Below, one piece after another: positions 11,776-23,685 of a stretch of 64,000 bases of DNA. Below the pieces are notes generated by a model that had not been told where the DNA came from, did no database searches, and saw nothing but the letters and a program-made list of their open reading frames with translations. The DNA is taken from positions 620,001-684,000 of the forward strand of contig NC_048549.1 of NCBI RefSeq assembly GCF_902806685.2. The letters are read 5' to 3'. The stretch is from Maniola hyperantus. Lineage: Eukaryota; Arthropoda; Insecta; Lepidoptera; Nymphalidae. Within the stretch, counting starts at the first letter, position 1. Every line of letters begins with the position of its first letter. Both the position numbers and the translations under genes were made by a program.

Positions 11776-12255
11776 CCTATGTCACTCTCTTAAGAAAATC
11801 ACGTCGCTCCGTTGCTCCATGATTGAAAAACAAACTAATAACCAAACACACTTTCGCATTTATGATTTTAGTAGGATTTGCAACTCTGCGGTTGTGCATA
11901 ACAAGCGTGGATCTATATTTGAAACTAACTTACCCTTCCTAAAACCTAAGGTTTTTGTTCCAAGCGATCTCTGTTTATCAGCTTACCTGAAAAAACAAAT
12001 TATATATTTTAATTTTCTTCGAAGATTTTACCTGCTATAGGTAACTGTTTTGTAAAACCATTTCGAACCAGTGGTAGATGCATCCGACTATTCGTAAGTA
12101 CTTGGAAAAGTTTATACGAATAAAAAAGATTTTTATTTTATTTATTTATTTAAAAGATACTTGAGAAAGTTTTTAAGTATTTCCTTATGAATTGATTAAT
12201 GAATGAACGAGTGATTAGCGATCCTAAAATGTTGATTCTGTTGTAATATTTTAAA

Positions 12256-12449
12256 TATCTAAATATGTAAAAGGAAAAGGTGACTAACTGACTGACTGAT
12301 CTATCAACGCACAGCTCAAACTACTGGACGGATCGGGCTGTTTGGCACGCAGATAGCTATTACGCAGATAGAAAGGAATTTTGAAAATTCAACTCCTAAG
12401 GGGGGTTTGAAATTTGTGTAGTCCACGCGGACGAAGTCGCGGGCATAAG
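12256..12449 (-). mobile_element. LINE-like 3' repeat family B
   Basis: TGACTAACTGACTGACTGAT, CTATCAACGCACAGCTCAAA, then CCACGCGGACGAAGTCGCGG. Confidence 0.75.
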
Positions 12450-12872
12450 ATGAATAAATAGAAGATAGAGCTAACGTATGAATCCCTTAATGGCAATGAA
12501 TAAGCAGGTAGTCCCCATTGCAATCCAATCACTTTACGAGCCACGTCAGTAATGGTTCGACGGTAGTTAAATTATGGTAATCATTGTAAATTAATTCGCT
12601 GACACCTGCTTAATAATGTATAGAGCTTGTGCATTTAATCCATACTAATCTAAATATATAAAAGGACTAGCTTATGCCCGCGACTTCGTCCGCGTGGAGT
12701 AAACAAAATTTAAACTCCTATTTTACACCCTTAGGGTTGATCTTTAACAACGAGATTTTAACATAATATGAGCTTAATAAAATATGGCATTAAAAATGCA
12801 ACCCCTATAAGGGTGAAATAGGGATTTGAAGTTTGTATGAAAGTCTGTCAATTTTGAAGTAAGAAAAATTTA

Positions 12873-13245
12873 GCCCATAAGTAGAAAATTAAGGGGTTTG
12901 AAATTTGTATGAAAGTCTGTCAGTTTTAAAATTTAAATCAAGATATTGAGTATGTAAATGTTAGTAGGTATATATTATAGAAAACAGATGACGTAGGCAT
13001 CCGCTTAAAAATAATTTTGGAAAACTAAACCCCTCAGGGGTTAAAACAGTGTCAATTTTCAAACCCCTATTTTAACCCCTGAGGGGTTTAGTTTTCCAAA
13101 ATCCTTTCTAAGCGGATGCCTACGTCATCTGTTTTCTATAATATATACTTACATTTATATACTCAATATCTTGATTAAAATTTTAAAACTGACAGACTTT
13201 CATACAAATTTCAAACCCCTTAATTTTCTACTTAGGGGCAAAATT
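12873..13245. repeat. Large inverted duplication of repeat family B
   Basis: Arms of roughly 170-180 bases (left 12873-13045, right 13065-13245) are nearly perfect complements across ACGTAGGCATCCGCTTA, AACCCCTCAGGGGTT, TCAAGATATTGAGTATG and TTAAGGGGTTTGAAATTTG. They turn a LINE 3' tail back on itself. Confidence 0.85.
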
Positions 13246-13339
13246 TTTCAAAAACCATGATACACGTTTTCTATGTTTATAACAATTTGTGTAAATACAA
13301 AATTTCACGATTCGTACTTCAAAACTAACTGACTTTCAT

Positions 13340-13585
13340 ACAAAATTCAAACCCCTATTTCACCCCCTTAGGGGTTGAATTTTCAAAAATCCTTTCTTAG
13401 CGGATGCCTACGTCATAATAGCTATCTGCATGCCAAATTTCAGCCCGATCCGTCCAGTAGTTTGAGCTGTGCGTTGATAGATCAGTCAATCAGTCAGTCA
13501 GTCAGTCAGTCGGTCAGTCAGTCAGTCAGTCAGTCAGTCAGTCAGTCAGTCACTCACCTTTTATTTTTATATATATAGATAAGGA
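13340..13585 (+). mobile_element. LINE-like 3' repeat family B with long CAGT run
   Basis: CATACAAAATTCAAACCCCT through GCGGATGCCTACGTCATAAT and a CAGT run at about 13484-13552. A reverse fragment follows at once at 13595-13690. Confidence 0.75.
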
Positions 13586-13764
13586 ACCCTAAAAAGGTGA
13601 CTGACTGACTGACTGATCTATCAACGCGCAGCTCAAACTACTGAACGGATCGGGCTGAAATCTGGCATGCAGATAGCTATTGCTTCCTACTAGGCTTTTA
13701 TCACCACTTCACTGTAGGTACCTGTAACATTCTCATACTATGTGGACACAGTAGCATAAAACTG

Positions 13765-13896
13765 CTATAGTCGACGCATTTCAAACTGAGTCGTCGAGTT
13801 ATCTGTCTGTTTCGCTCGCACTTACAGGTCGTAGGTAAGTGCAAGCGAAACAGACAGATAACTCGACGACCCAGTTTGAAATGCGTCGAGCATAGC
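13765..13896. mobile_element. Fold-back element M5, 60-bp arms and tiny loop
   Basis: The arms at 13765-13826 and 13833-13896 (TCGACGCATTTCAAACTG, GTCGTCGAGTTATCTGTCTG) are complementary with only a few mismatches and a loop of about six bases. Confidence 0.85.
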
Positions 13897-14214
13897 CTAC
13901 AACTAAATTGTACCTGTAAACCTGCCTCGCATTGTTGCGAATAACAGTTTATTGTTGTCCAAATGTTGTTTACAGACACAGGGTGTGAGTTGTTAATCGA
14001 TCCAATATAATTAGCACATTCTGTCAGTGTTTCAACAGGTAAATTTGGCTGAAATAACATTTAAACGAGTAAATTGAAGTAGTAGAATAAACATACTAAA
14101 CAAGACGTATTAGCACTATATTAACAAACATTAATTTAGAACATTGAATTAAATTAGATAGAAATACAATTTGCCGGTTTTTTAATCGCCAATTGTTTAT
14201 TATTTATCTTCAAT

Positions 14215-14465
14215 CTGTCCTATGCAGCCTGAATCCAGCGGCTCCCTGCGACACTATGCAGCCTGAATCCAGCGGCTCCCTGCGACACTATGATGTCGTC
14301 TGTCCACTTAGTGGGGGGGTGTTTCAATAATGCGCTTTCCGGTGCGAGGTCGCCATTCTAGCACCTTGGGACTCCAAGTCCATCGCTTTGTCGAGTTCTA
14401 TAAACCCTGCCCATTGCTACTTCTACTTCGCAACCCACTGAGCTATGTCGGTAATCGATAACTCT
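14215..14465 (-). pseudogene. Degenerate LINE reverse-transcriptase C-terminus with a 36-bp tandem duplication
   Basis: Read on the minus strand across frame breaks, it shows QWAG, LSGQTT (a changed TRWTDD) and GCRREPL-type words of the C-terminal end of an insect LINE polyprotein. The block TATGCAGCCTGAATCCAGCG plus 16 bases occurs twice head to tail at about 14222 and 14258. It is broken and cannot code. Confidence 0.5.
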
Positions 14466-15160
14466 GGGCTCCTATAACGCCATCTCCTTGTTTTTGATTT
14501 AATTGGTAAAAATTTTACGCTTCCAGATTGTCACATTTTTTTTATTTGTAAGATGATATGATATAGGTACCTAGTGGTGATAATTAATACGTACTTAAAA
14601 CTAAAGCTACGACAAATCAGCTTTGCTTATTACTAAGGGTATAACCAGTGGCGTGCAGGTCATAGAGGCATAAATGCACTGCTTACCCCAGTTGTAATAG
14701 CTCAATGCAAATTTTACATTATGACCTGCCAGTAAACAGGTTCCTACCTTACTAATGCCTACCCTGGCTTCGAACCCTGTGCACGCCACTGGGTATAACT
14801 ATACCTTAGTTTCCTAAGCATCAAAGTTTTGTAATAAGGGTGCTCCTGAAAGCTTTATTATGACGTATTACAGTGATCTACAGTGATGTTACGAGTGGGT
14901 TAAGCGGTCTGGGAGGGGTTAGTGTGATCCCGGGGGGTTCCAGATATTCCAGAACTGCGGGATAAGTGTACCCAACGTAATCCCGGCATTAGGCGACGCG
15001 CTCGCTTGCACAAACATCATTTCGGAAGAGCATGCCTCATACAACTTACAATGTTTATCGAAGGTCGTTTTATATTTTTAGAACTTGTCCCTTGAAAACA
15101 TTGAAAGAATGTAGCCTAAAATGGAATTGGTACACGAAATTGCTTTTGGGTCTATTTATT

Positions 15161-15497
15161 TTTAGGGTTCCGGACCTCAAAAGGAAAAAAAACCGGCCAA
15201 GTGCGAGTCAGGCTCGCGCAATGAGGGTTCCGTTCTACAGTCGTTTTTTTTTCGACATTTTGCAGGATAATTCAAAAACTATGATACATAAAAATAAATA
15301 AACTATATAAATAAATAAATAGTACTATAAGACTGTGCTACGTGCCAAATTTAATGATTCTAGGTCAACGGGAAGTACCCTATAGGTTTTGATTCTTTTG
15401 ATCGGTCTTGACAGAAACGACAGACAGATAGACAACGAAGTGATCCTATAGGGGTTCCTTTTTTTCTCTGTAGATACGGAACCCTAAAAAGATTAAA
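15161..15497 (-). repeat. Repeat family C, reverse, with an extra 5' fragment
   Basis: GGCCAAGTGCGAGTCAGGCT marks the reversed 3' end and GATACGGAACCCTAAAAAG the reversed 5' end. A forward AGGGTTCCGGACCTC fragment is attached at 15165. Confidence 0.65.
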
Positions 15498-16659
15498 AAT
15501 GGACAGGGAAGCACTTATCTCTCTCTATAAGTCTCTTATCAATTTATATACATTTATATTCATTTACAAGCATGCTAATCAATTTGTTATACGAACATAG
15601 TAGGTAGGAGCTAGCGACTTTCCAAAAAGCGTAGCACGTAGCACGTAGCACCTCTACAGTTCCGGTTCTATACCATCATTCACACACTCGCCCACTGTGG
15701 AAGTTTACCGCGATATTAGGACCATAAATCACAGTTAAGCTAAAACCAATAGTTTCCTACTCTTCCCAATAGTGAAATGTTTCCTTGAACAAAAATGGGC
15801 CAAACATTATTAGCGAGATATTGAAATAACTGATCGCATATCATAACCTAATTCCTTTGCTACAATGGCAGAATACTGTTCAAAATAAATAAAAAGCTGT
15901 CAAGTGGGGGTCGGACTCGGACACAAAGGGTTCCGTACCGTCGTACAAGAATTGAAACTTTTTAATTTGTAAAAATTTTCATGGTAGCCATTTTGAAAAT
16001 TTTATCATTTGCTAAAAATTATACCCCGGCTTCGACCCGGACTTAGTTTTTTAGTCATCTTTCAATTATTAAATTAACTTAACCAAGTACCGAATTCTAA
16101 AATTATTGTAGTGAGTAGGTATATACGTACCACTGAGCTAGAGCGGTTCAAGTCTCAGCCGTATTTAAGATCAAGATAATAGGATATGGAGCATTTGCCC
16201 TAGAAGCAGAAACAATTTACATTCAGATCGATACTAACCCAATGTCTACTACCTAGTCTAGCTTCCACGAGGAGATCAAAATAACTGTTGCTATGGCAAA
16301 AAAATAGAAAAAGTATTCAAAAATACGGATCGCCTTATCTAAGAACCTCTTCCTTCCGAAGGGGGTTACAAAAGATTCCTAAATAGTTTTCCCAACGTGC
16401 TGAGTTTGATAGATCATAATAAATCTTAACGTACCATTAGAAAAATAAAGTCAATACAAACTTAGTTTACTTTAAGTATGAAAAGACTTAGCATTATCAT
16501 TGAGATCAATACATCCGCGACTATACTGAACACAATCACAAAGTAGAACGGTGCGAAAATACTAAGTTCTATGAAAACAAATCAAAAACAAACAAAACTT
16601 TCCCCTTCGCTTCGCTCCGCGGAAAACTACGACCTTTGGCACCAGCGTACACTATAACA
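15498..16659. other. Gene-free stretch
   Basis: AT-rich. A short family C piece lies at 15895-16000 (GTGGGGGTCGGACTCGG, GGGTTCCGTACCGTCG). Otherwise I see no gene or named repeat. Confidence 0.35.
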
Positions 16660-17116
16660 CTATAATGGGCACAGGAGCCTGAAATTTCACCAAATTCAAG
16701 TTTGGAAGACGTCGGAACCCGCAGCCGGCGTTAGTTGCCTGACGACCGCCGAACTGAACAGACGTGTACTTGTTTACGCGAAATACATTTCGCTAAATTG
16801 TAGAAAAAGTGAAAAAAAGTTGGAGTGTTACCGCAGTGTCATTGAATTTTATGTTCGATCAGTGTTGTATGCTCTGGGATCCGTTGTGATGGTTAACAGT
16901 TTTAGCGGGACGTACATTGGTTCTGTGCCGTCGATGTCGGCACAAATGGCATTGCTGTGGTAAATATTGATGCTGGATTGAGGAATCCGCGCGCCGAATG
17001 TCCGCTACACGAGCGTTCGAGTGTTTGCGAAGCAATCAAGTTCGCAACGAGACCGTTGCGTTCCAGTCATTTAAATCGTTAAATATTCAGCGAATTTCGA
17101 ATTAAAGTTTCTGCAG
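16660..17116 (+). promoter_or_regulatory. Candidate promoter and non-coding first exon (repeat-free, ends in a splice donor)
   Basis: This is one of the few repeat-free, CpG-richer stretches in the left half. It ends with TTTCTGCAG followed by GTAATC, a good splice donor (intron starting at 17117). Several short ATG-stop frames are present but no long ORF, as expected of a 5'UTR exon. The next gene on this strand is the receptor at 34,096, which has an acceptor just upstream, so this could be its first exon across a 16.8-kb intron. It could also belong to an unseen non-coding RNA. Confidence 0.3.
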
Positions 17117-17752
17117 GTAATCTTGAGACTGAACTATTACAGATTTTATAAAATCAAGAAATACGTTTGTTTATCGAATCTTATGATGAACATGTTTATT
17201 TGCCGGGAACAGGTATTTTGGCGAACTGAAACTTTTTAATTCTTCTTGTAACATTAGCGATCATGTTTAATAGCATTTCTTCAATTTAGTAAAACGATAT
17301 ATTGATGTTATGTGTGTATCAGACAGTGAGATAAGATAGATGTAACATTCCGCAAATGCATTTCAACCGCTCGCTGTCAGGGTGGTAATGCATTCAATAT
17401 GCTAATGCGAGGGGTCGCGACCACATGGACCCGTATCACGTTATGAAACGAATTAAAATGGGTTCTACTGAAACTTCCACTTTCCAGAGGTCCTTACGTA
17501 AGCGGTAAGCTTTCAGCAGGCTTCACTCCCCACCCCCACCCCCACTTATGTAACCGTTCGATTTGGACTGTAGGTATTATACTAGGTAGTTTATCTCAAT
17601 TTTCAATTTCAGTTAGAAATGTGTTAGTGGTCGCAAACTATTTATTAAATGATACTATTACAGAAAACCTACTTCGGTATAAGTTGACATTCAACTATAG
17701 TCATATAATTCAAATTCAATCTTAATATAATACGTAGTGACATAGTTTATGT
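17117..17752. other. Gene-free stretch after the candidate first exon
   Basis: Begins with the GTAATC donor. AT-rich with a C-rich patch (CCCCACCCCCACCCCC near 17528). No repeat or ORF recognised. Confidence 0.35.
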
Positions 17753-17880
17753 GATGCCCGAGACTTGGTCCGCGTGGTTTAAAACTCCTGAAAATCCCGT
17801 GGGAATTCTTTGATTTCTCGGGATAAAAAGTAACGATAAACCAACAAACAAATGAATTTTCGTATTTACAATATGAGTAG
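17753..17880 (+). mobile_element. LINE-like 3' repeat family A, internally deleted
   Basis: GATGCCCGAGACTTGGTCCG, then TCTCGGGATAAAAAGTAAC joined straight to AACCAACAAACAAATG. Confidence 0.65.
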
Positions 17881-18374
17881 TTATTCATTAATTAGAACAA
17901 TAGTCGAAGCTTAATAAATTAAGGTATGTTTTGCCGACTTCTACCGGTCGGTACTCGGTATAGTGTCCCTCCCCTCCCTCCCTTCCTCTTTGGCTTTGCT
18001 GGATTTCTTTGTCTAGACATTTTCGTCGACCGACTGTATGGTGTATCTCGTTAAGCTGTGGTACCATGGTAACTAAGGAATGACAAAAAGCCTGCAAGCT
18101 TGCAATCTGGGGCGGCATGACCTTGGTGGGACTTATTCGCGAAATGATTATGATAGCCAGTGCGGATCGAACGTGCCCGGATTATAGAGATTTAGATAGT
18201 AGAGCTGCTATTGGACACTTTCGTAACAAATAGGAAGGTTATCTAGCTTTCTATCATCATCACTATCAACTGATAGACGTCCGTCCACAGCTAAAGTAGG
18301 GTTCTTGTAATAATTTCCACACGCCACGGTCTTGCGCCGCCTGAATCAGCACTCTGCGACTCGTTTGATGCTAT

Positions 18375-18536
18375 ATTCCACCACTAAATACGGATTGGTA
18401 GAATTCACACATCTTTGAGTACATTATGGGAAATACATAACTCCAAAAAGTTAGTGGTGGTAGCTCGGGATTGAACCCTCGACATTCGGAACAGGAGGCG
18501 AACGCCTTATCTACTAAGCTATCATGGCTATGTTAA
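18375..18536 (-). mobile_element. SINE family S3, reverse copy beside the tandem array
   Basis: The reversed B box (GGGATTGAACCCTCGAC) and A box (TCTACTAAGCTATCATGG) lie just left of the 181-bp array; the part to the left has CACACATCTTTGAGTACATT. Confidence 0.65.
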
Positions 18537-18560
18537 CCAGCTGCCCTACCGCGGTTGTTT

Positions 18561-19085
18561 GACAGCTACAATGTCACGATCGCAATCACCTCTGATTGGT
18601 TGATGCTCGCTCACTATTGGCTACAATGCATTGTTGCAACGGGAATCGCACAAATTCAGCTAATCAGAACAATTGAGATTGTAATAATGATTGATGCAGG
18701 TTTTAGACAATCCCCCTACTGCTGCGCGATTGCGGTAGAATGACAGCTACAATGTCACGATCGCAATCACCTCTGATTGGTTGACGCTCGCTCACTATTG
18801 GCTACAATGCATTGTTGCAACCAAAATAGCACAAATTCAGCCAATCACAACAATTGAGATTGCAATAATGATTGATGCAGGTTTTAGACAATCGCCCTAC
18901 TGCTGCGCGATTGCGGTAGAATGACAGCTACAATGTCACGATCGCAATCACCTCTGATTGGTTGACGCTCGCTCACTATTGGCTACAATGCATTGTTGCA
19001 ACAAAAATAGCACAAATTCAGCCAATCACAACAATTGAGATTGCAATAATGATTGATGCAGGTTTCACGAAATCGACCTACTGCT
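18561..19085. repeat. Tandem array, three copies of a 181-bp unit
   Basis: Units start with GACAGCTACAATGTCACGAT at 18561, 18742 and 18923. Copies differ by a few percent; the third is cut short near 19085. The unit contains CTGATTGGTTGA, ACAATGCATTGTTGCAAC and ATTGCAATAATGATTGATGC. The flanks repeat CCCTACTGCTGCGCGATTGC. Confidence 0.9.
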
Positions 19086-19377
19086 TATAACCACAACTTT
19101 TGTCGCGCTGCTGAAAGCTTCATGAAATATTTGTGGTGCAGATCGATGGTTATTACATGAGCCAGATGCTACGCGGGAGATAATTCACCCGATAGTGCAG
19201 TTTCAGTTCCCAGTGAAGGCCAAGAGATTAGATCTAATGATTCCACTTTAGAATGCATTTCACTGGCCTGGTACTGCCTACTTTATCAAAACATTTGTAC
19301 GTCAGGGTTTCCTGACTGGATATGTTGGCAACTCTCTATTGTGAACGCCTTGTCTTCCCATATTCACACAAATAAAT

Positions 19378-19421
19378 TATTTCATTTCATTTCATTTCAT
19401 TAATTTCATTTCATTTCATTT
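19378..19421. repeat. ATTTC microsatellite
   Basis: About eight units of ATTTC with one interruption (TTAATTTC). Confidence 0.85.
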
Positions 19422-19827
19422 CTGGATCGAACCTGACATTAAACATAACTCACCACAATTTAACTTTGTATAAGTCCCGCAAATTGCTATTGCGCTGGAA
19501 CCATGTCTCATGAACAGTTAATGACGTTATTTTGACGACAGCCGAAATAAAAATGACAAATATACCATCAGCTCGAAACTTCAGTCTAGTGCTGACGTCA
19601 CTAAAATGGTGGCCACGCGCATTAGCAATTTGCGGGAATTATATTTCAAGATGTTGTTAAAATCATATTTAGGTAACGCAATGGAATTAAACAGATCAAA
19701 ACTAATAAATCAGTGAATTTTTCAGTTTTTTTTTTAATTTCTATCAATAACTGACTGAGAAATTAATTATTTAAGTTTTATTTAACGCACAACGATTGCG
19801 GTCTCTCACTCGAGTATGATATCAATT

Positions 19828-20445
19828 TTAGGGTTCCGTGCCCGAAGGGTGCTAAGTGCCAACGAGGCCTTACTACTAAGCCTCCGCTGTACGCCCGTCC
19901 GTCTAGAGAGACGGACTAGAGAGTCTAGAGAGGTAGACCTCGTAATAGGTAGAATTGAAATTTTCACAGAATGTGTATTTTCTATTGCCGCTATAACAAG
20001 AAACAGTACAAATTTCAGAATGACGGCCATGAAAATAAAAAATAAATAAAAATATGTTATTTCTTGTACCCTTCATGTGCTAGTCTGACTCGCACTTGGC
20101 CTATTTTTAGGGTTCCAAACCTCAAAAGGAAAAAAGCAACCCTTATAGGATCACTTTGTTGTCTGTCTGTCCGTCGTGTCTGTCCAGAAAACCTATAGCG
20201 TTCTTCTCTAGAATCATGAAATTTGGCAAGTACTAGGTAGGTCTTATAGCACAAGTAAAGAAAAAATCCGAAAACCGTAAATTTGTAGTTACATCACAAT
20301 TTTTTTTTAACTAATTCACTTATATGTAGATGGCGCTGTTGTCATTAAATTGCAGTGTTGCACATGAATTTATTGTTAAAACATCTTTTACGACGATACG
20401 GAACCCTTCGCGTGCGAGTCCGACTCGCACTTGACCGGGTCGTTG
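19828..20445 (+). repeat. Repeat families C2 and C in tandem
   Basis: C2 starts at AGGGTTCCGTGCCCGAAGG and has TACTACTAAGCCTCCGCTG and a duplicated AGAGAGACGG/TCTAGAGAGG segment. A C copy follows from 20108 (AGGGTTCCAAACCTCAAAAG) to CGAGTCCGACTCGCACTTG. Confidence 0.7.
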
Positions 20446-21423
20446 CACCACAAATCACTCAATGCATATAATATATTAATACGCTCCTCCAGTGCAATGG
20501 ATAACATGCTTGGTTGTTGGTCATTATCACTATTATCTGATAACAATCGTTAAGCCTTGTTCGAACGTTACTCTGGTAGATAGATGCTACTGTTGTATCT
20601 ATATCATCATTATCATTGTGTTTTGAAGGTTAGATCATATTCACATCAAAAATTGGTAAACTATCACCACGTGGGAAGAAATAACCAAGTTTCAGCTACT
20701 TAAAACAGTGCTATCTTTTTCCACAGGGAGCATTGTGAAAGGGACAGCAATACATTTTGACAAGTCACATTTTATTTTAGTTTAGTTTAAAGATTGTGTA
20801 CAACAAAATAATTAGCCATATCTTTCAATAGGTACTTATGACGTAGAGCAGTTCTTTGAAAAGGCACACATAAAGGCTTCCTATAGCTATTAAACTCTGT
20901 CAATAGAGTTTTCAAAAAGTTCTGAAAATGTTTAACTAATGAAGAATCCCAATTTAAAATGTTTCTGAAACACTTGAGGCTATGTTATGTTGACATACAT
21001 CCTGCTGAATTAACTAGCTTTTTCCCGCAAATTTGCTCACGTAATTTATAGCCTATATAAAGCACTTGGTGATAATGTAGCTCTCTCGGAAGATTTCTTG
21101 GAAATCCCAGCCTCTCGTCAGTTTTCAAAATTCCTCTCGAGCGAAGACGGGTCAGCTAGTCACAGTATATTTAACATCACTAAAGGTCATGACTACCCAG
21201 ATATTATCAGCTAGATACTACTGTGTGACGTCAGTTAACGATATCTATAAAAGCTAAAATAGTTCCTAGAAGCGAAGAGAATAGCTTCTAGGATTAGCTC
21301 TAATTTGTTCCTTACGAGATTTATAGCGGCGACTTTCCTCGCGACTAACTTCCCCTGTAGAACTGTATCAAGTAGTTTTATTCATTGGATCGGAAAGAAT
21401 GTGATATTAGTTTTCTACACTAA
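20446..21423. other. Gene-free stretch
   Basis: Contains a TTTAGTTTAGTTTAAAGAT word (20776) also seen at 11196 and, in part, 27306, probably one LINE tail family. An RTE-like tail with TTTCCCGCAAATTTGCTC lies at 21012-21160. No gene. Confidence 0.35.
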
Positions 21424-21551
21424 CAGCCGCACTCAGAGTCGCTAATCGTTTCTTAAGATTGAGTTAAAACGAGACAGATTTATGTGAGAGATATAGCTCT
21501 GTCTTGTTTTAACTAAAATTAAGTAACGATTAAGCGACTCTGAGTACGGCA
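21424..21551. mobile_element. Fold-back MITE family M1
   Basis: AGCCGCACTCAGAGTCGCTA at the left pairs with GCGACTCTGAGTACGGC at the right. The central segment (AAAACGAGACAGATTTATG then GAGATATAGCTCTGTC) is shared with 32000-32158. Confidence 0.8.
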
Positions 21552-21722
21552 GTAATACTATAAAGAGGTAATGTTTGGATTTAGTAATCTCCGGAACCAC
21601 CAGCCCGCTAGACCGATGCAGATGACCTGATTTGTTAATTGATTTGTTTTGGTTAATTGATTTATTTTTATAGGTTTCATTAAGGCTAAATGGTGAGAAC
21701 CTAGGAGGTACACGTCCACCTC

Positions 21723-21985
21723 CTTTTTTTTTTATTCAGATACAAGCTAGCCCTTGACTGCAATCTCACCTGGTGGTAAGTGATGATGCAATCTAAAATG
21801 GAAGCGTGCTAACCTGGAAGGAGTATCGCAGTTTTTATTAAACCCCATACCTACCCCCTGGTATATAGTGTGTTATCTATTCCTACCCCTATGGTTTCTA
21901 CACGGCATCGTACCGGAACTCTAAATCGCTTGGCGGCACGACTTTTCCGGTAGGGTAGTAACTGGCAACGGCCGATTTGGTGGCA
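21723..21985 (-). mobile_element. SINE family S2
   Basis: Reverse copy with a poly(T) start, GCAATCTCACCTGGTGGTAA, GTTTCTACACGGCATCGTAC and GGTAGTAACTGGCAACGG. Confidence 0.8.
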
Positions 21986-22375
21986 CCCTCTTGAAAAGGC
22001 CTATGTCCAGCAGTGGACGCATACAGGCTGATGGAACTAATGATCCGATTCTCAAAATTCTTTCACTGGTGGTAGGTGACTATAAATCATACCAAGTGGA
22101 CGAAGCCGCGAGAAAAAACTAGCAGTTGATAAAATGAGTTCAAAACCTTTTAGCTGATAACTCTAACTGAAGGTAACATTCATGCAGTAAAATAAACATA
22201 AAGATAATTTCCAAGTTTTATAGGAAAATAAATTTCCATTAGTGAAAAGGCAATTTGTATCAATGATAATAAATACGCCATACTAACGAATACTTTGGAG
22301 GCGTTATTGGCATCCATACTCGCAAGATCAGCAGGAATTAAGAGGATTAAAGGCGTTATGAGGCGAGAAACTAAG

Positions 22376-23089
22376 GGAAAAATCTGAAAACCGTGAATTT
22401 TCGGTTACATCACACAAAAAAAATTAAATTGTGGTCATGAACTAATAACTAGTATTTTCAATTTTAAACTATATCAAGTGGGGTATCATATGAAAGGTCT
22501 TCACCTGTGCATTCTTAAACCGATTTTTATTTATTTCTATGCATCATAGTTTTTGAATTATCGGGCAAAATGTCGAAAAAGTACGACTGTAGTACGGAAC
22601 CCTCGTTGCGCGAGCCTGACTAGCACACAGCCGGGTTTTTAGGGTTCCGTACCTCAAAAGGGAAAACCGAACCATTATAGGATCACTTTGTTGTCTGTCT
22701 GTCTGTCTGTCTGTCTGGCTGTCCATCTGTCTATCAAGAAACCTACAGGGTACTTCCCGTTGACCTAGAATCATGAAATTTGGCAGGTAGGTACATCTTA
22801 TAGCTGACATTTGGGGAAAAATCTGATAACCGTGAATTTAGGGTTAGATCACACAAAAAAAAAATTGTGGTCATGAACTAATAATTAGTATTTTCAACTT
22901 TAGAAGAGAGATAACTATATCAAGTGGGGTATCATATGAAAGGTCTCCACCTGTACATTCTAAAACAGATTTTTATTTATTTTTATGCATCATACTTTTT
23001 GAATTATCGTGCAAAATGTCAAAAAAATACGATTGTAGTACGGAACCCTCGTTGCGCGAGCCTGACTCGCACTCGGCCGGTTTTTTTCA
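22376..23089 (+). repeat. Two head-to-tail copies of repeat family C
   Basis: The first copy is 5'-truncated (22376-22640). The second is complete (22641-23089), starting directly at AGGGTTCCGTACCTCAAAAG and ending ACTCGGCCGGTTTTTTTC. Both contain AAGTGGGGTATCATATGAAA. Confidence 0.8.
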
Positions 23090-23366
23090 TGAGATTCTGG
23101 TCTACCTATAACAAGCAAATCAGAAGAAGTATTTATTATACTGGAATGTAGGCCATTGGCGCCGATGCGCTAGTTCGGTCTAACAGGCAATAACTAAGGC
23201 AATAAAACCTCTCAGCCATCAGAGCGTACTTCCGGTTAGGACAAACAGTCCAAACGACGAAGAAATTAAATTCCTTCAGTCGATATCCATCGGGCAACTC
23301 TATTCGGAATGCATTGCAAATAAGCTGTTGAAACGCAATCAAGGTAAGGGAATTTCACAGGAAATG

Positions 23367-23685
23367 GGTGCTGATAGCCTAGTGATTAAGACTGTGGCCT
23401 TCTATTCGGATATCTGGAGTTCAATCCCAGCTAGCACTTTTAACTTTTCGGTGCACTATAAGCAATTAAAAATCTTGCTTTAGTGGCGAAGAAATTTGTT
23501 GGTCAAAATATTGTCAGGAAACCTGCATGTCTGAGAGTTCACCATAATGTTCTCAAAAGTGTGTAAAGTCTGTTAATATGCACTTGGCCAGCGTGGTGGA
23601 CTGTGACCCTTCTCATTCTGAGAAGAGACTGGTCCTCAGTAGTGGACCGCTGGTAGAAAGAATAGATCATGCTACACTTTGTTGT
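23367..23685 (+). mobile_element. SINE family S3, tRNA-like head and CCTGCATG core
   Basis: GCTGATAGCCTAGTGATTAAG (A box) and GAGTTCAATCCCAGC (B box) are followed by CAGGAAACCTGCATGTCTGA, GGCCAGCGTGGTGGACTGTG and GACTGGTCCTCAGTAGTGG. Confidence 0.8.

Noticed and set aside
17888..18118. 76-codon minus-strand ORF starting MPPQIASLQ
   Set aside because: No family was recognised, it has no splice or promoter context, and repeats lie on both sides. I compared it mentally with the missing SMG1 C-terminus and saw no match.
18561..19085. CRISPR-like array
   Set aside because: Units are contiguous 181-bp tandem copies without spacers, in an animal genome.
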